From: Micromonospora purpureochromogenes
GTDB lineage: Bacteria > Actinomycetota > Actinomycetes > Mycobacteriales > Micromonosporaceae
DNA length: 64,000 nt
Reading direction: 5' to 3'
Assembly (NCBI RefSeq): GCF_900091515.1
Contig: NZ_LT607410.1
Location: 3,782,001 to 3,846,000, forward strand
Part shown: one piece after another, positions 16,299-24,769 of the stretch
How positions within the stretch are numbered: the stretch's first letter is position 1
Layout: every line of letters begins with the position of its first letter
Translations under genes and position numbers: made by a program
Notes under the pieces: generated by a model
Told to the model about the DNA's origin: nothing
Seen by the model: the letters and a program-made list of their open reading frames with translations, nothing else
Databases searched by the model: none

Positions 16299-17336
16299 TC
16301 AGGGACGTGGTCGCTGGCCCGGCGTCGAGGCCACTTCCGGCGAGCAGGGCCCCGATGACGGGGCGGTCGCGGTCCGGTAGAGGGCGGCGAGCCCGGCCGC
16401 CGTCTCCGCCAGCAGGTCGCGCAGCTCGGTCGGGGCGAGGACCTCCACCTGGGCGCCGAGCCGCAGCAGGTCGCCGTGGGCGTGGGTCAGCGACTCGATC
16501 GGCACCACGGTGGTGACCCATCCGTCGGCGTCGGGGGCGCCCGCGCCCGCCTCGGCCCTCGCGACCACCACCGCACTGCCGATGTCCCGGAGTCGCTCCC
16601 GGCCGGCGGGGGAGAGCCGGATCAACGCCTCGTCGCGGTGCAGGCGGGCACGGAACTCCATGACGTGGGTCCGCCACCAGGTCGGCAGGTCGAAGCCGGC
16701 CGGCCGCTCGAAGGTCTCCGGCAGGGCGGTCAGGTCGAGGATCTGGTTGACCCGGTAGCTGGCTGGACCGTTTCCCCCGTCGGCGACCACGTACCACCGA
16801 CCGCCCTTGAGCACCAGCCCGTACGGCGCCAGCACCGTCGTCCGCTCGCCGCGCCAGCTGCGATAGCGCACGCGCAGCCGGTGCTGCCGCCAAACCGCGT
16901 CCGCCGTGGACGCCAGGTACGGCGAGGCGTCGCCGTCGGAGTACCAGCTCGGGGTGTCCAGGTGGAATCGCTGGCGGAGCGCCTCGGCCCGGTCCCGCAG
17001 CGCCGCCGGCAGCGCGGCGTCCAGCTTCAGTTGCAGCGCGGCGACCACGGCGCCGTAGCCGAGTTCGGCGGCCGGGCCGGGCAGCCCGGCGAGGAAGAGC
17101 CGCTCGGCCTCCTCGGTGGTCAGCCCGGTCAGCCGGGTGCGGTAGCCGTCGAGCAGTCGGTAACCGCCGGCGTGCCCGGCCTCGCCGTAGAGCGGAATGC
17201 CGGCGGCGTGCAGCGACTCGACGTCCCGGTAGATGGTGCGGGTGGAGACCTCCAACCGTTCGGCGAGTGCCGCGGCGGTCATCCGGCCGTGCGTCTGGAG
17301 CAGGAGCAGGACCGAGAGCAGGCGACTGGCGCGCAT
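16299..17336 (-). CDS. YafY-type transcriptional regulator (HTH_11 + WYL domain)
   Basis: 345 residues from ATG 17336. The N-terminal winged helix is MRASRLLSVLLLLQTHGRMT with STRTIYRDVESLHAAGIPLY. The WYL domain is marked by RLRVRYRSWRGERT, LVLKGGRWYVVA and SYRVNQILDLT, and a C-terminal WCX-type region ends in a Pro-rich tail. WYL proteins sense ligands and repress nearby genes. A perfect inverted repeat begins 3 bp upstream of its start codon, between it and two divergent genes, so autoregulation is likely. Confidence 0.92.
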   Translation of the reverse strand: MRASRLLSVLLLLQTHGRMTAAALAERLEVSTRTIYRDVESLHAAGIPLYGEAGHAGGYRLLDGYRTRLTGLTTEEAERLFLAGLPGPAAELGYGAVVAALQLKLDAALPAALRDRAEALRQRFHLDTPSWYSDGDASPYLASTADAVWRQHRLRVRYRSWRGERTTVLAPYGLVLKGGRWYVVADGGNGPASYRVNQILDLTALPETFERPAGFDLPTWWRTHVMEFRARLHRDEALIRLSPAGRERLRDIGSAVVVARAEAGAGAPDADGWVTTVVPIESLTHAHGDLLRLGAQVEVLAPTELRDLLAETAAGLAALYRTATAPSSGPCSPEVASTPGQRPRP

Positions 17337-17339
17337 TCC

Positions 17340-17358
17340 GCTGACAGTAGTTGTCAGC
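17340..17358. promoter_or_regulatory. Operator palindrome between WYL regulator and divergent target
   Basis: GCTGACAGTAGTTGTCAGC is a perfect 7-bp inverted repeat with a 5-bp spacer. It starts 3 bp from the regulator start and ends 22 bp before the divergent gene. TGACA/TGTCA half-sites are common for actinobacterial YafY/WYL regulators (established trend); the pairing here is inferred from position. Confidence 0.65.
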
Positions 17359-17380
17359 AGATCGGGTCTACCGTCCCGGC

Positions 17381-17857
17381 ATGGTTTTCCGAGACAAGGA
17401 GCTGCGGACGCCGGGACCGGTCACGGTCGCCGGGCGGCAGCTCAAGCGCTACCACATCGACCAGCCGGAGCCGCGCCTCACGCCGGAGGTGGAGCGCGGC
17501 GCGTACGCCTTTCTGCCCCGCCTGCTGCCTCCGCCCGACGGCGGCACCCCGCCGGCGGGTTGGGTGGTGCTGCACCGGGGCGCGGACACCGGCGCCTACC
17601 TGCTGGCGTACACCTGGTTCTGGGACAACGTGGTGGAGTGCCGGATCGCGGTGGCCGGGCAGCCGGCGCTGCGCTGCCCGGACGACGACCCGGCGCACTT
17701 CGTGCCGCTGGACCGGCCCGGGGTCGGCTGCGTCTGGGAACTCGGCGTGCTCGAGCACGAGCGGGCCGCCTGGGTGCGCCACGTGCTGGCCCCGGACCTG
17801 CCGGACCTGGCCGGGTACCTGACCGACAGCCGGGCGGAAGGACCGGTGGGCCGGTGA
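17381..17857 (+). CDS. Conserved hypothetical protein under WYL-regulator control
   Basis: 158 residues from ATG 17381 (MVFRDKELRTPGPVTVAGRQ). Features are LKRYHIDQP, GWVVLHRGADTGAYLLAYTWFW and the C-terminal CVWELGVLEHERAAWVRHVL. No signal peptide or catalytic motif is recognised. Its stop overlaps the next start (GTGA at 17854-17857), so the two are translationally coupled. The divergent WYL regulator probably controls both. Confidence 0.75.
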   Translation: MVFRDKELRTPGPVTVAGRQLKRYHIDQPEPRLTPEVERGAYAFLPRLLPPPDGGTPPAGWVVLHRGADTGAYLLAYTWFWDNVVECRIAVAGQPALRCPDDDPAHFVPLDRPGVGCVWELGVLEHERAAWVRHVLAPDLPDLAGYLTDSRAEGPVGR

Positions 17858-18312
17858 GCGGGGACTTCGACTTCCTGGCCGGCCGGTGGGACGTCGCCAA
17901 CCGTCGCCTCACCCGGCGGCACGTCGGCAGCGACGACTGGGACGAGTTCCCCGGCACCATGCTCGCCCACCGGTTCTTCGCCGGCGCGGGCAGCTTCGAC
18001 GAGATGACCTGCCCGACCAGGGGCTTCTCCGGTGCCACCGTGCGGATCTTCGACCCGGTCTCCGCGCAGTGGTCGATCTACTGGATGCACAGCCAGCGCG
18101 GCCAGCTGGAACTGCCCCCGGTCGTCGGAGGGTTCACCGATCAGGTGGGCACCTTCTACGCCGACGACAGCGACGAGGGTCGCCCGATCCGGTGCCGGTT
18201 CGTCTGGTCCGGGATCACCGCCACCTCCTGCCGGTGGGAACAGGCATTTTCCATCGACGACGGGACGACCTGGGAGACCAACTGGATCATGGACTTCACC
18301 CGGGCCGGCTGA
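17854..18312 (+). CDS. DUF1579-like hypothetical protein
   Basis: 152 residues from GTG 17854. The start VSGDFDFLAGRWDVANRRL and IFDPVSAQWSIYWMHSQ resemble DUF1579-type lipocalin-like proteins of actinobacteria, as do the repeated W/F positions (QVGTFYADDSDEGRPIRCRF, TTWETNWIMDFTR). These are often paired with WYL or MerR regulators. Predicted soluble; role unknown. Confidence 0.75.
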   Translation: MSGDFDFLAGRWDVANRRLTRRHVGSDDWDEFPGTMLAHRFFAGAGSFDEMTCPTRGFSGATVRIFDPVSAQWSIYWMHSQRGQLELPPVVGGFTDQVGTFYADDSDEGRPIRCRFVWSGITATSCRWEQAFSIDDGTTWETNWIMDFTRAG

Positions 18313-18348
18313 GGGGTCGGGGGGCGTGGCGGCAGGGCCGCCCCGCCC

Positions 18349-19005
18349 TCAGCGCGGATCGGTGGTGCGGTAGATGCCCGTCAGCCAGACGTCGAGCAGC
18401 ACGTCCACCACGTCCCGCTCGGCCACGGCCGGCCCGTCGCCGGCGAAGGTCGCGTACCAGACCCGCTCGTTCATCGAGTTCAGCGCGATCGCCAGGTCCC
18501 GTGCGGGCAGGCCCGGTGGGGCGGCGCCGCGGCGGCGTTCCGCCTCGATGGCGGCCTCCACCGCCTGCACCCAGCGCTCCAGCACCCGGGCCCAGAGCCG
18601 GCGCACCTCGGCGTTGGTGCCGCGCACCTCGGCACAGGCCAGCACCACGGCCCGGTGGCCGCCGAAGGTGGCGTGGAACCGGCTGATCAGCTCCCGCCAC
18701 CGGGCCCGGGGGTCCTCGGCGAGGTGGACCAGCACGTCCCCGGCGGCGGTGTCGGCCTCCTCGGTGACCCGGTCCAGCAGGGTCAGCAGCACCGCGTCCT
18801 TGGAGGGGAAGTAGAAGTAGAACGTCGGCCGGGAGATGCCCGCGCCCCGGGCCAGGTCGTCGATGGAGATCTCGCCGAACGCGCGCTGCTCCAGCAGCCG
18901 CTCGGCGGTGGCCAGGATGGCCAGCTCGCGATCGTCGCCCGCGGACCGGCCGGCCCGCCGTCCGCGCCCCGCTGCGGCGCCGGTGGAGGTACGGACGGTC
19001 GTCAT
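18349..19005 (-). CDS. TetR family repressor, EthR-like
   Basis: 218 residues from ATG 19005. The HTH region DRELAILATAERLLEQRAFG plus ISIDDLARGAGISRPTFYFY is nearly that of mycobacterial EthR (DDRELAILATAENLLED, ISVDDLAKGAGISRPTFYFY). The effector domain also matches: [25 protein letters not shown] and PARDLAIALNSMNERVWYATFAG. EthR represses the Baeyer-Villiger monooxygenase gene ethA; here the divergent neighbour is an EthA-like enzyme. Repeated TCGACA/TGTCGA sites lie between the two. Confidence 0.92.
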   Translation of the reverse strand: MTTVRTSTGAAAGRGRRAGRSAGDDRELAILATAERLLEQRAFGEISIDDLARGAGISRPTFYFYFPSKDAVLLTLLDRVTEEADTAAGDVLVHLAEDPRARWRELISRFHATFGGHRAVVLACAEVRGTNAEVRRLWARVLERWVQAVEAAIEAERRRGAAPPGLPARDLAIALNSMNERVWYATFAGDGPAVAERDVVDVLLDVWLTGIYRTTDPR

Positions 19006-19026
19006 GAACGCCGATGTTACACGCGC

Positions 19027-19088
19027 TCGACAGGGTGTCGATTGTTCTCGACAGAGTGTTGACGGGCGTCGACGGTGGTGGATAGTGT
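19027..19088 (+). promoter_or_regulatory. EthR-type operator array overlapping the monooxygenase promoter
   Basis: Two inverted repeats, TCGACA-GGG-TGTCGA (19027-19041) and TCGACA-GAG-TGTTGA (19048-19062), are spaced 21 bp centre to centre, about two helical turns. A sigma-70-type promoter TTGACG (19059-19064), 18-bp spacer, TAGTGT (19083-19088) overlaps the second repeat. The mycobacterial ethA-ethR operator is likewise a long array of such elements bound by several EthR dimers (established for M. tuberculosis). Confidence 0.7.
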
Positions 19089-19117
19089 CCGTCCACCGCC
19101 TCAGCCAGGGAGTTGCC

Positions 19118-20617
19118 ATGGCCTCCGACCACGTCGACGTGCTCATCGTCGGAGCCGGCCTGTCCGGCGTCGGCGCGGCCTGCCATCTGCGGCGCAACTG
19201 TCCGGACAAGACATACGCGGTGCTCGAGGCCCGCGACGCGATCGGCGGCACCTGGGACCTGTTCCGCTACCCGGGCATCCGCTCCGATTCGGACATGTTC
19301 ACCCTCGGCTACTCCTTCAAGCCGTGGACCGACCCGAAGGCCATCGCCGACGGCGACGCCATCCGCCGCTACGTGCGCGAGACCGCCCGCGAGTACGGCG
19401 TCGACGAGCACATCCGCTTCCGCCACCGGGTCCTGCGCGCCGAGTGGGACAGCGCCACCGCCCGGTGGACCGTCCACGCGCACCGCGACGACACCGGCGA
19501 GGACGTCGTCCTCACCTGCGCCTTCCTCTTCGCCTGCTCCGGCTACTACCGCTACGACGCCGGCTACACGCCCGAGTTCCCCGGGGCGGAGCGGTTCACC
19601 GGGGAGCTGGTGCACCCGCAGCACTGGCCCGAGGACCTCGACCACACCGGCAAGCGGGTGGTGGTGATCGGCAGCGGCGCCACGGCGGTGACCCTGGTCC
19701 CCGCGATGGCCGAACGCGCCGCCCACGTCACCATGCTCCAGCGCTCACCCACGTACGTCATCTCGCTGCCGTCGCGCGACGTGGTCGCCGACGCGCTGCG
19801 GCGCTGGCTGCCGGCGAAGACCGCGTACCCGGTGGTGCGCTGGAAGAACGTGCTGCTCGGCACGGTCAACTTCCAACTCAGCCGGCGCGCTCCCAAGCTG
19901 GTCAGGTCGTTGCTGCTGCGGGCCGCCAAGGGGCGCCTGCCGGCCGGTTACGACGTCGACCGGCACTTCTCGCCCCGCTACGACCCCTGGGACCAGCGGC
20001 TCTGCGTGGTTCCCGACGGTGACCTGTTCCACGCGGTACGGGCCGGTCGGGCGTCCGTGGTCACCGACACCGTGGACACCTTCACCGAGGGCGGCGTCCG
20101 GCTCGGCTCCGGCGAGGAGCTGCCCGCCGACATCGTCGTCACCGCCACCGGGCTGAACCTGCTCGCCCTCGGCGGGATGACCCTCGCCGTGGACGGCGTC
20201 GACGTCGACCTCGCGCAGACCGTCGCGTACAAGGGGATGATGCTCTCCGACGTGCCGAACTTCGCGATGACGATCGGCTACACCAACGCCTCCTGGACCC
20301 TGAAGGCCGACCTGGTCGCCACCTACGTCTGCCGGCTGCTGCGCCACCTCGACGCCACCGGTCAGCAGGTCGTCACCCCGGTCGCGCCGGGCTCCGGCGA
20401 GCTGGTGCCGCTGATCGACCTGAAGTCCGGGTACGTGCTGCGCAGCGTCGACGCGCTGCCGAAGCAGGGTGCCCGAGCCCCCTGGCGGCTGCACCAGAAC
20501 TACGCCCGCGACGTGCTGCTGATGAAGCGCGGGCGGCTGGTCGACGAGGGCATCCGGTTCTCCCTCGCCACGCCGGCCGCCGCCGGCGCCCGTACCGCCG
20601 ACGCCCCGGTCGCCTGA
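19118..20617 (+). CDS. Flavin-dependent Baeyer-Villiger monooxygenase (EthA/MymA-like)
   Basis: 499 residues from ATG 19118, preceded by AGGGAG at good spacing. FAD site: VDVLIVGAGLSGVGAACHL. Then GGTWDLFRYPGIRSDSDMF and LGYSFKPWTD, the EthA/MymA signature region, and the NADPH motif KRVVVIGSGATAVTLVPAMA. The length matches EthA (about 490). It would oxidise ketones to esters with NADPH and O2. First gene of an operon with an SDR and an alpha/beta hydrolase, which fits ketone to ester to hydrolysis products. Confidence 0.93.
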   Translation: MASDHVDVLIVGAGLSGVGAACHLRRNCPDKTYAVLEARDAIGGTWDLFRYPGIRSDSDMFTLGYSFKPWTDPKAIADGDAIRRYVRETAREYGVDEHIRFRHRVLRAEWDSATARWTVHAHRDDTGEDVVLTCAFLFACSGYYRYDAGYTPEFPGAERFTGELVHPQHWPEDLDHTGKRVVVIGSGATAVTLVPAMAERAAHVTMLQRSPTYVISLPSRDVVADALRRWLPAKTAYPVVRWKNVLLGTVNFQLSRRAPKLVRSLLLRAAKGRLPAGYDVDRHFSPRYDPWDQRLCVVPDGDLFHAVRAGRASVVTDTVDTFTEGGVRLGSGEELPADIVVTATGLNLLALGGMTLAVDGVDVDLAQTVAYKGMMLSDVPNFAMTIGYTNASWTLKADLVATYVCRLLRHLDATGQQVVTPVAPGSGELVPLIDLKSGYVLRSVDALPKQGARAPWRLHQNYARDVLLMKRGRLVDEGIRFSLATPAAAGARTADAPVA

Positions 20618-20655
20618 CCCGGGCTCCACCACCCGCACCGCAGAAGGAGAACGCC

Positions 20656-21558
20656 GTGCGAAGGTTCGTCTTCCCCGCCGGAACCGCCGTGGTCACCGGC
20701 GCCGCCAGCGGGATCGGTGAGGCGCTCGCCCACGGGCTGGCCCGGCGCGGCACCGACCTGGTGCTGCTCGACCGGGACGCCGACCGGCTCGACACCGTGG
20801 CGGCGGCGATCCGCGCCGCGCACCCCGACCGGCAGGTCGACACGCACCTGGTCGACCTGGCCGACCCGGCCGCCACCGACCGGGTCGCCGAGGAGATCCG
20901 GGCCCGGCACCCCCGGATCCGGCTGCTGGTCAACAACGCCGGGGTCGCCCTCGGCGGACGGTTCGACCAGGTCACCCTCGACGAGTTCAACTGGGTGGTC
21001 GACATCAACTTCCGGGCGGTGGTGCGGCTGACCCACGCCCTGCTGCCGGCGCTCAAGGCCGAGCCCGGCGCCCACCTGGTCAACGTCTCCAGCCTCTTCG
21101 GACTGATCGCCCCCGCCGGCCAGGCCGCCTACTCGGCCAGCAAGTTCGCGGTGCGCGGCTTCACCGAGGCGCTGCGCCACGAGCTGGCCGACGACGGCAT
21201 CGGGGTGACCTCGGTGCACCCCGGCGGCATCGCCACCCGGATCGCCCGCAACGCCCGGATCGGCAGCGGCGTGGCGCCCGAGGAGTACGAGGCCGGGCTG
21301 CGGCAGTTCGAGAAACTGCTCTCCATTCCACCCGCGAAGGCCGCCGAGGTGATCCTCCGCGGCGTCGAGCGGCGGCGCGGCCGGGTGCTGATCGGCTGGT
21401 CGGCGAAGCTGCCCGACCTGCTGGCCCGGGTCGCCCCCGCGTCGTACCACCGGGTGCTGGTGGCCGGGCTCAACCGGGGCGCCGGCGATCCGGCGCGCCA
21501 GGCCGGCCGAACGCCCACGGCGACCACGCCGGAGCTGTCCACGGGGGAGCGGGCATGA
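20656..21558 (+). CDS. SDR family dehydrogenase (SadH-like)
   Basis: 300 residues from GTG 20656 behind AGAAGGAG. TAVVTGAASGIGEALAHGL binds NAD(P); LLVNNAGVALGG, VNVSSLFGL (Ser) and YSASKFAVRGFTEAL (Tyr, Lys) form the active site. It resembles the SadH-type SDR of the mycobacterial mymA operon. In this operon it could supply the ketone substrate of the monooxygenase from an alcohol (inference). Its stop overlaps the next start by 4 bp (ATGA). Confidence 0.9.
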   Translation: MRRFVFPAGTAVVTGAASGIGEALAHGLARRGTDLVLLDRDADRLDTVAAAIRAAHPDRQVDTHLVDLADPAATDRVAEEIRARHPRIRLLVNNAGVALGGRFDQVTLDEFNWVVDINFRAVVRLTHALLPALKAEPGAHLVNVSSLFGLIAPAGQAAYSASKFAVRGFTEALRHELADDGIGVTSVHPGGIATRIARNARIGSGVAPEEYEAGLRQFEKLLSIPPAKAAEVILRGVERRRGRVLIGWSAKLPDLLARVAPASYHRVLVAGLNRGAGDPARQAGRTPTATTPELSTGERA

Positions 21559-22493
21559 CCGCCACGACCGATCCGCGCCCCCGGCACGTCACGGTGAACG
21601 GACGCCGGGTGCGCCACCGGGTCGACGGCGACGGCCCGCCGGTGGTGCTGCTGCACGGCATCGGGCGCACCCTGCGCGACTTCACCGAGCAGCACGAGCT
21701 GCTCGCCCGCGGCTTCCGGGTGCACAGCGTCGACCTGCCCGGGTACGGCGGGTCGCTGCCGATGGCCGAGCCGTGCACCCTGCCGGCGCTGGGCCGCTTC
21801 GTCGGGGACTACCTCGACGTGGTCGGCGTCGACCAGCCGGCGCATCTGGTCGGCAACTCGCTCGGCGGGGCCGTCGCGATGCGCTTCGCGGTGACCGAGC
21901 CGGCCCGGGTGGCCAGCCTCGTGCTGATCAACAGTGCCGGGTTCGGCCAGGAGGTCACCGCCGCACTGCGGGTGCTCGCCCTGCGTCCGTTCGGCCGGCT
22001 GCTGCTGCGCCCCAACCGGTCCTTCGCCCGCCGCGTCGAGCGCGCCCTCTTCCACGACGCGTCGTTCGCCACCGAGGAGCGGATCGCGTACGCCCTGGAG
22101 GTGGCCCGTCAGCCGTACACCGCCCGGGTGATGCTGGAGACGTGCCGTGACCTCGGCACCGTCCGGGGCGTCCGCCCGCAGTGGCGCGAGGAGCTGCTGA
22201 CCGAGGTCTCCCGGCTCGACGTGCCGACCCTGATCGTCTGGGGCGACCGGGATCTCATCCTCCCCGCCGGGCACCTCGACGCCGCGCGGGCCCGGCTGCC
22301 CCGGGCCCGGACCCACCTGTTCGAAGACTGCGGGCACATGCCGCAGATCGAGCGGGCCGAGGAGTTCCACCGGCTGCTGGTCGACTTCTGGGCCGCGGCC
22401 GAGGCCGGCGACCTCGCCGACGAGGCCGCCCAGCCCGGCATCTCCGGTTCCGTCCCGGCGGCCCGGACCGCCACCCGCAGCGGCAGGCGGTGA
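21555..22493 (+). CDS. Alpha/beta hydrolase
   Basis: 312 residues from ATG 21555, overlapping the SDR stop. HGIGRTLRDFTEQHELL gives the oxyanion region, LVGNSLGGAVAMRFA the nucleophile elbow (GNSLGG), VWGDRDLILP the acidic residue and EDCGHMPQIERAEEF the catalytic His. No signal peptide. Translational coupling to the monooxygenase/SDR genes suggests it hydrolyses the ester or lactone product. The C-terminal 30 residues are low-complexity. Confidence 0.9.
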   Translation: MTATTDPRPRHVTVNGRRVRHRVDGDGPPVVLLHGIGRTLRDFTEQHELLARGFRVHSVDLPGYGGSLPMAEPCTLPALGRFVGDYLDVVGVDQPAHLVGNSLGGAVAMRFAVTEPARVASLVLINSAGFGQEVTAALRVLALRPFGRLLLRPNRSFARRVERALFHDASFATEERIAYALEVARQPYTARVMLETCRDLGTVRGVRPQWREELLTEVSRLDVPTLIVWGDRDLILPAGHLDAARARLPRARTHLFEDCGHMPQIERAEEFHRLLVDFWAAAEAGDLADEAAQPGISGSVPAARTATRSGRR

Positions 22494-22535
22494 CCGAGGC
22501 CGGCTGACCGCGACCGGCGCCGGCCCGAGCGGGAG

Positions 22536-23450
22536 CTACCCCACCTCCGTGCCGGCCGACGCCGGCACTGCGCGCGGCACCGGTGTGCCCTGGGCGGGCA
22601 CCCGCGGTCCGGCGGCGCCTTCCAGGACCGCCAGGTCCGCCTCGACGGCGGCCGGCAACCGCCGGCGCTCCCGCAGCACCCAGCCGATCTGTCGTGCCGC
22701 GTCGAGCAGGCCGGCCCGGCGCTCCGGGTCCCGCCAGGTCTGGCGGACCACCCCGGCGACCACCCCTGGCGGCCGGCGCAGCGCCGCGGTCAGCACCCGG
22801 TTGCGCGCCTCCTGCCGGTGCCGGGCCCGCCGGTCCCGACCGGCCGGCAGCGGCAGGTGGTGGACGACCAGTTCGTCCACGTACGCCAGGTGCCAGCCGG
22901 CGGCGGCCAGGTCCATCGCCAGCAGCGCCTCCTCGCCGTACGTCCCCAGCCGGTCGGCGAACCCGCCGACCTGGGTGAACGCGGCGCGGCGCAGCACCAC
23001 CGCGCAGGCCAGGAAGCCCAGCACCGCCGGACCCGGCGCGCCCGCCGGGGTGCCCAGCGGCGCCCGCGCCATCTCGGCGGAGACCGGGTCGAGCCGACGC
23101 TGCGCGCCGACCCGCACCTGGGCGGTCAGCAGCCCGGTACGCGGGTGCGCCCGCAGGATCTCCACCGCCCGCTCCAGCGCCCCCGGCGCCCAGTAGGAGT
23201 CGTCGTCGGCGAAGGCGACGAACGGGGTACGGGCCAGCGCCACCCCGGCGTTGCGGGCGGCGCCGGCGCCCAGGTTGGCGCCGAGCGGCACCACCCGTAC
23301 CTCGGGGAAGGCCGCCGCGACCGCCTCCGGGGTGCCGTCGTCGGAGTTGTTGTCCACCACGATCACCGGCCCGGAGTGCCGGCGCAGCACGTCGAGCAGC
23401 TGCTCGCGCCGGTTCCGGGTGGCCACCACCACCGTCACGTCCGCCGTCAT
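22536..23450 (-). CDS. Glycosyltransferase family 2 protein
   Basis: 304 residues from ATG 23450. GT-A fold: VTVVVATRNRREQLLDVL, VIVVDNNSDDGTPEAVAAAF, NLGAGAARNAGVALA and the DxD equivalent FVAFADDDSYW. Then GFLACAVVLRRAAFTQVGGF and LGTYGEEALLAMDLAAAGW, typical of family-2 enzymes. The end is Arg-rich, without membrane helices. Donor and acceptor unknown. Divergent from the CapA-like gene over a 100-bp gap containing GTGGG/CCCAC arms at 23491-23507. Confidence 0.9.
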   Translation of the reverse strand: MTADVTVVVATRNRREQLLDVLRRHSGPVIVVDNNSDDGTPEAVAAAFPEVRVVPLGANLGAGAARNAGVALARTPFVAFADDDSYWAPGALERAVEILRAHPRTGLLTAQVRVGAQRRLDPVSAEMARAPLGTPAGAPGPAVLGFLACAVVLRRAAFTQVGGFADRLGTYGEEALLAMDLAAAGWHLAYVDELVVHHLPLPAGRDRRARHRQEARNRVLTAALRRPPGVVAGVVRQTWRDPERRAGLLDAARQIGWVLRERRRLPAAVEADLAVLEGAAGPRVPAQGTPVPRAVPASAGTEVG

Positions 23451-23550
23451 GGCGGCCCTGGTACCCCCGATCCGGGTGACTCACGCAATCGTGGGTGCAA
23501 TTCCCACCATGGTCGGGGTACGACGCCGCCGGTACGGGGAAGCTGGCGTC

Positions 23551-24672
23551 ATGCCCGGCGACCAGGTGACCCTGTTTCTCAGCGGCGACGTGATGACGGG
23601 TCGCGGCGTCGACCAGATCCTGCCCCGACCGGGACCGCCCGAGCTGCGGGAGCCGATGATGGGCGACGCCCGCGGGTACGTGGAGCTGGCCGAGCGGGCG
23701 TCCGGGCCCATCCCGCGCCCGGTCCCGTCGGACTGGCCGTGGGGGGAGGCGTTGCGGCTGCTCGACGAGCTGCGACCGGACGTGCGGATCGTCAACCTGG
23801 AGACCTCGGTGACCGGCCGCGGCGAGTTCGCCGCCGGCAAGGAGATCCACTACCGGATGCACCCGGACAACCTGGCCTGTCTCAGCGCCGCCCGGCTGGA
23901 CATCTGCGCACTGGCCAACAACCACGTGCTCGACTTCGGCCCGGACGGGCTCACCGACACCCTCGACGGGCTGTGCCGGGTCGGCATCACGCCGGCGGGC
24001 GCGGGCCGGGACGCGGCGGAGGCCTGGCGGCCGGCCCGGATCGACCTGGGGGGCGGCCGCCTGCTGCTGCTCTGGTCGGTGGGCGCCCCGTCCGCCGGGG
24101 TCCCGCCACAGTGGGCGGCGGCCGAGGGGCGACCGGGGGTGGCGTACCTGCCGGAGACGACCGAGGCGTCCGCCGACGCGCTCGCCGAGCGGGTGGCCGG
24201 CGAGGCCGGGCCGGGTGACCTGGTGGTGGTCTCCGTGCACTGGGGATCGAACTGGGGTTACCAGGTGCCGGCGGAGCAGGTGAGCTTCGCCCGCCGGCTG
24301 GTGGCGGCCGGGGCGCACCTGGTGCACGGCCACTCCTCGCACCACCCGCGACCGATCGAGGCGTACCGGGGTGGGCTGATCCTGTACGGCTGCGGTGACC
24401 TGATCGACGACTACGAGGGGATCGGTGGGCAGGAGTCGTTCCGTCCGGAACTGCGGACGCTGTACCTGCCCACGTTCGACGCGGACGGCCTGGCCGGGCT
24501 GCGCCTGGTGCCGGTGCGGGTCCGCCGGATGCGGTTGGAGCCGGCGTCGCCCGACGAGGCCCGCTGGCTCGCCGAGCTGGCCGACCGCCTCGGCGCGCCG
24601 TACCAGACCCGGTTCCGCCTCGGCGACGACGGCCTGATCGCGTTCGACCGGGCCGGTGGCGGCACCGCCTGA
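23551..24672 (+). CDS. CapA family protein (poly-gamma-glutamate/capsule synthesis-like metallophosphatase)
   Basis: 373 residues from ATG 23551. TLFLSGDVMTGRGVDQIL, IVNLETSVTGRG, ICALANNHVLDFGPDG, VVVSVHWGSNWGYQVP, LVHGHSSHHPRPIEAY and LILYGCGDLIDDYEG are the ordered motifs of the PGA_cap (CapA) domain, a calcineurin-like fold. No N-terminal membrane anchor is seen, unlike Bacillus CapA, so the protein is probably cytosolic. Actinobacterial homologues are common; the substrate is unknown. No capB/C genes nearby. Confidence 0.9.
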   Translation: MPGDQVTLFLSGDVMTGRGVDQILPRPGPPELREPMMGDARGYVELAERASGPIPRPVPSDWPWGEALRLLDELRPDVRIVNLETSVTGRGEFAAGKEIHYRMHPDNLACLSAARLDICALANNHVLDFGPDGLTDTLDGLCRVGITPAGAGRDAAEAWRPARIDLGGGRLLLLWSVGAPSAGVPPQWAAAEGRPGVAYLPETTEASADALAERVAGEAGPGDLVVVSVHWGSNWGYQVPAEQVSFARRLVAAGAHLVHGHSSHHPRPIEAYRGGLILYGCGDLIDDYEGIGGQESFRPELRTLYLPTFDADGLAGLRLVPVRVRRMRLEPASPDEARWLAELADRLGAPYQTRFRLGDDGLIAFDRAGGGTA

Positions 24673-24743
24673 TCCGGCCGGCCCGGCGGGGTGTGGCGCG
24701 TCCCACCAACGACCCTCCCGCCACAGCGACCCCACCGAGCAGG

Positions 24744-24769
24744 GACGCATCATAGATACATGACGCATC
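24744..24769. promoter_or_regulatory. Candidate operator of the GntR regulator
   Basis: The direct repeat GACGCATC occurs at 24744-24751 and 24762-24769, and TCAT-AGATAC-ATGA (24750-24763) forms a short palindrome. The region is AT-rich against its surroundings and spans the proposed ATG. Position suggests autoregulation. Confidence 0.4.
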
